Source of the DNA: Actinomycetota bacterium | GTDB taxonomy: Bacteria; Actinomycetota; Acidimicrobiia; Acidimicrobiales; JAMCPD01 | Direction: 5' to 3' | Assembly: GCA_023379935.1 (NCBI GenBank) | Contig: JAMCPD010000007.1 | Coordinates: 1-54,986, forward strand | Length of the DNA stretch: 54,986 bases | Shown: positions 52,800 to 54,986 of the stretch, one piece after another | Layout: every line of letters starts with the position of its first letter | Numbering within the stretch: the first letter of the stretch is position 1 | The notes under the pieces: model-generated | Database searches by the model: none | Seen by the model: the letters and a program-made list of their open reading frames with translations, nothing else | Told to the model about the DNA's origin: nothing | Translations under genes and position numbers: made by a program

Positions 52800-53828
52800 G
52801 TGAACGTTGCTGTTTTCGGTGCCACCGGTCAAGTAGGCTTTGTCATGCGAAAAGTTTTGGAAGAACGTAACTTTCCTGTTTCAAATATGCGCTTTTTTGC
52901 ATCCAGCCGGTCTGCGGGCAGTTCTCTTTTATATGACGGCGTTGAAACGGTTGTGGAAGATGCCGCCGAAGCTGACTTTCAAGGAATAGACATAGCCTTG
53001 TTGTCCATTGGGGCTGTCGCTTCAAAAGAAATAGCGCCACAGATTGCTAAAGCAGGTGCGACTGTTATTGACAACTCCTCGGCTTGGAGGATGGATCCAG
53101 AAGTTCCCTTGGTTGTTCCCGAAGTTAATTCTTATACGCTTGATACGATCCCAAAGAACATAGTTGCAAATCCAAACTGTACGACTATTATTGCAGTCCT
53201 GCCGATAAAAGCGGTACATGAGGTTGCGCCGGTTCGTCGGGTAGTGGCTTCGACATACCAAGCTGTCTCAGGTGCCGGTCGCCTTGGAGTTAAAGAACTG
53301 TCAGATCAGTTGCAAGAGTCGTTATCGCTGTCACCCAGCCGAGTCAGTGAGCTTACTTTTGACGGTTCCGCGTTCACAATGTCCGCGCCCGTTAAATTTA
53401 CCCGTCAAATAGCTCACAATTTAATTCCCCTGGTAGGCAACCTCGTGGGAGATGATACAGATGAAGAGCTTAAACTTATAAATGAAACCCGCAAAATACT
53501 GGATTTGCCGGCTCTTAGGGTTAGTTGTACTTGTGTTCGGGTTCCAGTATTTTGCGGACACTGCGTTTCACTCAATCTTGAGTTGGACAAGGAGTTGAGT
53601 GTAGATGAAGCTATTGAAGTTTTCCGGAATACACCCGGTATTCAATATAGTGAACTTCCGACTCCTTTAGAAGTTGCAGGTTCAGATAGGTGCCTTGTTG
53701 GAAGAGTCCGGAAAGATACCTCTGTTCAATACGGGCTGTCACTGTTTGTTTGTGGTGATAACCTGCGTAAGGGAGCTGCTACAAATGCAGTCGAAATAGC
53801 ACAAGTTCTTTTGGATAGGCTAAGATAG
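52800..53828 (+). CDS. asd: Aspartate-semialdehyde dehydrogenase
   Basis: About 342 residues. I take GTG 52800 (VNVAVFGATGQVG) with AGGAG 10 bases upstream; the open frame begins at 52770 inside ask. Nucleotide-binding GATGQVG, active-site Cys in VANPNCTTIIAVLP, QAVSGAGRLGV, and VSCTCVRVPVFCGHC near residue 245-260 with the catalytic His. It reduces aspartyl phosphate to the semialdehyde. It lies 7 bases after ask. Confidence 0.96.
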   Translation: MNVAVFGATGQVGFVMRKVLEERNFPVSNMRFFASSRSAGSSLLYDGVETVVEDAAEADFQGIDIALLSIGAVASKEIAPQIAKAGATVIDNSSAWRMDPEVPLVVPEVNSYTLDTIPKNIVANPNCTTIIAVLPIKAVHEVAPVRRVVASTYQAVSGAGRLGVKELSDQLQESLSLSPSRVSELTFDGSAFTMSAPVKFTRQIAHNLIPLVGNLVGDDTDEELKLINETRKILDLPALRVSCTCVRVPVFCGHCVSLNLELDKELSVDEAIEVFRNTPGIQYSELPTPLEVAGSDRCLVGRVRKDTSVQYGLSLFVCGDNLRKGAATNAVEIAQVLLDRLR

Positions 53829-53833
53829 TTATT

Positions 53834-54049
53834 GTGAGTTTACAACCTTATACAACACAGCAAAGTAAAAAACATGATTGGGGTGGGCTCGTAGTGATAG
53901 CTTTAACAGTTGCTATGCTGGTAGCTATCGTTGTTGGCTTAACTGTTTTTCATAATAATCCACACCATTCGATGGGCAACACGGGAGGCAATGTATACCG
54001 GACACCGTTGCATGAACCGACACCGGGGTCACCCAATACCGGTATTTAG
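53834..54049 (+). CDS. Small single-helix membrane protein
   Basis: 71 residues, GTG start 5 bases after asd. A polar N-terminus (TTQQSKKHDWGG) is followed by one helix (LVVIALTVAMLVAIVVGLTVF), then a His/Asn/Gly/Pro-rich outer tail (HNNPHHSMGN...). Not recognised. Co-directional with ask-asd and possibly the operon's last gene. Confidence 0.6.
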   Translation: MSLQPYTTQQSKKHDWGGLVVIALTVAMLVAIVVGLTVFHNNPHHSMGNTGGNVYRTPLHEPTPGSPNTGI

Positions 54050-54063
54050 GTATTGTCGTTTAT

Positions 54064-54726
54064 TTAGTTGACCAACTCGCCAATTTTTTTGGCCAGGTTG
54101 ACGGCATGGTCGCCAAACCGTTCGTAGAACCTTGCTATCAAAGCAAGCTCTATAGCTACCGGTAACGGCATTTTACTGTTGACCAGTTCAGCCGTAAGGC
54201 TTACATGCAGTTCGTCTAAGATATCGTCTATTTCGTCTATCTTATCAGCTGCATTCGGCTTTCGATCTACATAGGCATCAGTAGTAAGCCGCCACATCTT
54301 ACCTGTTACCTCACCCATCTGTTCTACTATCCCCCGGCTTCTGGCTGTCATTTCTGCTCCAATACCGCGAGCTGCTTTTGTTGCTATATGTTCTGCCAGA
54401 TCTCCCGATCGTTCCAATTCGGGAAGCATTCTCAAAACGGTCAACAAAGTTTTCAATCTCCGTCCAGTTGGGTTTGATCCAGTCGGGTTTGATCCAGTCG
54501 GGTTTGATCCCGGTGCATTGAGCAGTTCTATTAATCTGTCCTCAACCGACTGTTCAATCTCTTTGTAAAGGATATCGACCTTTTCATCTTGGGCAGCTAA
54601 AGTTTTAGCCGTATCCCTTTCTGCCGTAAGCAATGTATGGGTAGCGCCAACAATTCCCTCACCTATTAACGCAAAGAGAGTAATCATTTGTTTGTTGATT
54701 TGATTTAAAAAGCCGTTTTCATCCAT
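54064..54726 (-). CDS. phoU: Phosphate signalling protein PhoU
   Basis: 220 residues, two PhoU three-helix bundles: N-terminal (TLLTAERDTAKTLAAQDEKVD...IEQSVEDRLIELL) and C-terminal (AVNLAKKIGELVN), with LRMLPELERSGDLAEHIA and FYERFGDHAVNLA metal-binding motifs. Between residues 73 and 88 lies GSNPTGSNPTGSNPTG, from a 15-bp unit repeated almost three times. PhoU restrains phosphate uptake and the phosphate-responsive kinase; the SenX3/RegX3-like pair at 5969-8127 is the likely partner. Convergent with the asd-linked gene. Confidence 0.93.
   Translation of the reverse strand: MDENGFLNQINKQMITLFALIGEGIVGATHTLLTAERDTAKTLAAQDEKVDILYKEIEQSVEDRLIELLNAPGSNPTGSNPTGSNPTGRRLKTLLTVLRMLPELERSGDLAEHIATKAARGIGAEMTARSRGIVEQMGEVTGKMWRLTTDAYVDRKPNAADKIDEIDDILDELHVSLTAELVNSKMPLPVAIELALIARFYERFGDHAVNLAKKIGELVN
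54470..54510. repeat. 15-bp tandem repeat, 2.7 copies, inside phoU
   Basis: GGGTTTGATCCAGTC at 54470-54484 and 54485-54499, with a third partial copy from 54500. In frame; adds 10 or so residues between the helical bundles. Confidence 0.9.
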
Positions 54727-54986
54727 AATATTCTATTTTTACCCAATAATATCCCAATTCTGGTTGTCTTGCGAGGTGATAAACGGTTAGCTTGCTTTTT
54801 GCTGTTAAAATAAATATTTAAATTTTTTTAGTAATAAATTTGACTTTTGCTGGTTAAACCTTGACTTTGACACCCATTTTGCAAAAAAGTGCCTGTAACC
54901 CCTGGTCATGATGGGATTATTGAGTCCGTTGGCTGATCAATATCCTTGCGGATAAGAGCTTCGTTTGGTTGATCCGATAATTTTCC
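54727..54986. other. AT-rich upstream region at the window end
   Basis: 260 bases with no gene. TTGACTTT occurs at 54840-54847 and 54861-54868, 21 bases apart, a possible direct-repeat operator or a -35 element of a gene beyond the window. A link to phosphate control is only a guess from PhoU beside it. Confidence 0.35.

Noticed and set aside
1-54986. CRISPR arrays, riboswitches or rRNA
   Set aside because: No regularly spaced repeat array with spacers was seen, no T-box or known riboswitch core before serS or ask, and no rRNA signature.

Overview
The window reads as one stretch of an actinobacterial chromosome, most like a low-GC, uncultured member of the Acidimicrobiia or a related lineage (inference). 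Pointers are a SenX3/RegX3-like two-component pair and PhoU, a MarP-type membrane serine protease, a polyphosphate-glucokinase-type ROK kinase, ctaB beside an ABC exporter, an SCO6880-type conjugation locus, and the order ffs-dnaX-recR ... ask-asd. Most of the DNA looks AT-leaning. One block, about 20.99-28.4 kb, is strikingly GC-rich and differs in codon use from everything around it.

Layout. 1-5.9 kb: end of a surface protein, a Glu-Asp-Phe tRNA cluster, a peptidase-S51-like protein fused to a CysS-like tail, ctaB, an ABC exporter and serS. 5.9-8.1 kb: response regulator and histidine kinase. 8.26-14.8 kb: a type IV secretion (conjugation-like) operon behind a near-consensus promoter, with VirB2-like, VirB6/TrbL-like, SCO6880-like, VirB4-like and VirD4-like proteins but no relaxase in view. 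14.9-16.4 kb: a 12-codon mini-gene with a consensus promoter, a decayed membrane-protein gene, an orphan Phd-type antitoxin and a small membrane protein. 16.5-20.1 kb: MFS transporter, amidase and polyphosphate glucokinase.

20.2-28.66 kb is a genomic island in the 3' end of tRNA-Arg(ACG), bounded by a 31-bp perfect direct repeat. It holds an integrase remnant, an IS30-type remnant, a type III-like restriction subunit and its methyltransferase, an XRE/ImmA-IrrE regulator with a DUF4411 PIN-like partner, a truncated gene and IS21-like end repeats. It looks like a fixed defence island whose integrase is broken.

28.85-38.4 kb: a nitrobindin-like protein, a csoR-copZ-copA copper efflux operon, marP, then a sugar cluster (GH15 glucoamylase/trehalase, glucose dehydrogenase, MBL hydrolase) and a lipoprotein with a degenerate cupredoxin fold. 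38.4-42.1 kb: two tRNA-Ser genes around tadA, the SRP RNA, dnaX and recR. 42.2-50 kb: an ethylmalonyl-CoA pathway cluster (thiolase, crotonyl-CoA carboxylase/reductase, epimerase, propionyl-CoA carboxylase beta and a small subunit, ethylmalonyl-CoA mutase, 3-hydroxybutyryl-CoA dehydrogenase). 50-54.7 kb: a second S51-like protein, a membrane cyclophilin, aspartate kinase, aspartate-semialdehyde dehydrogenase, a small membrane protein and PhoU.

Two patterns run across loci. Short tandem duplications with units of 12, 15 or 18 bp recur in linker regions of at least six unrelated proteins and in one spacer. The zinc-finger loops of both DnaX and RecR are enlarged.
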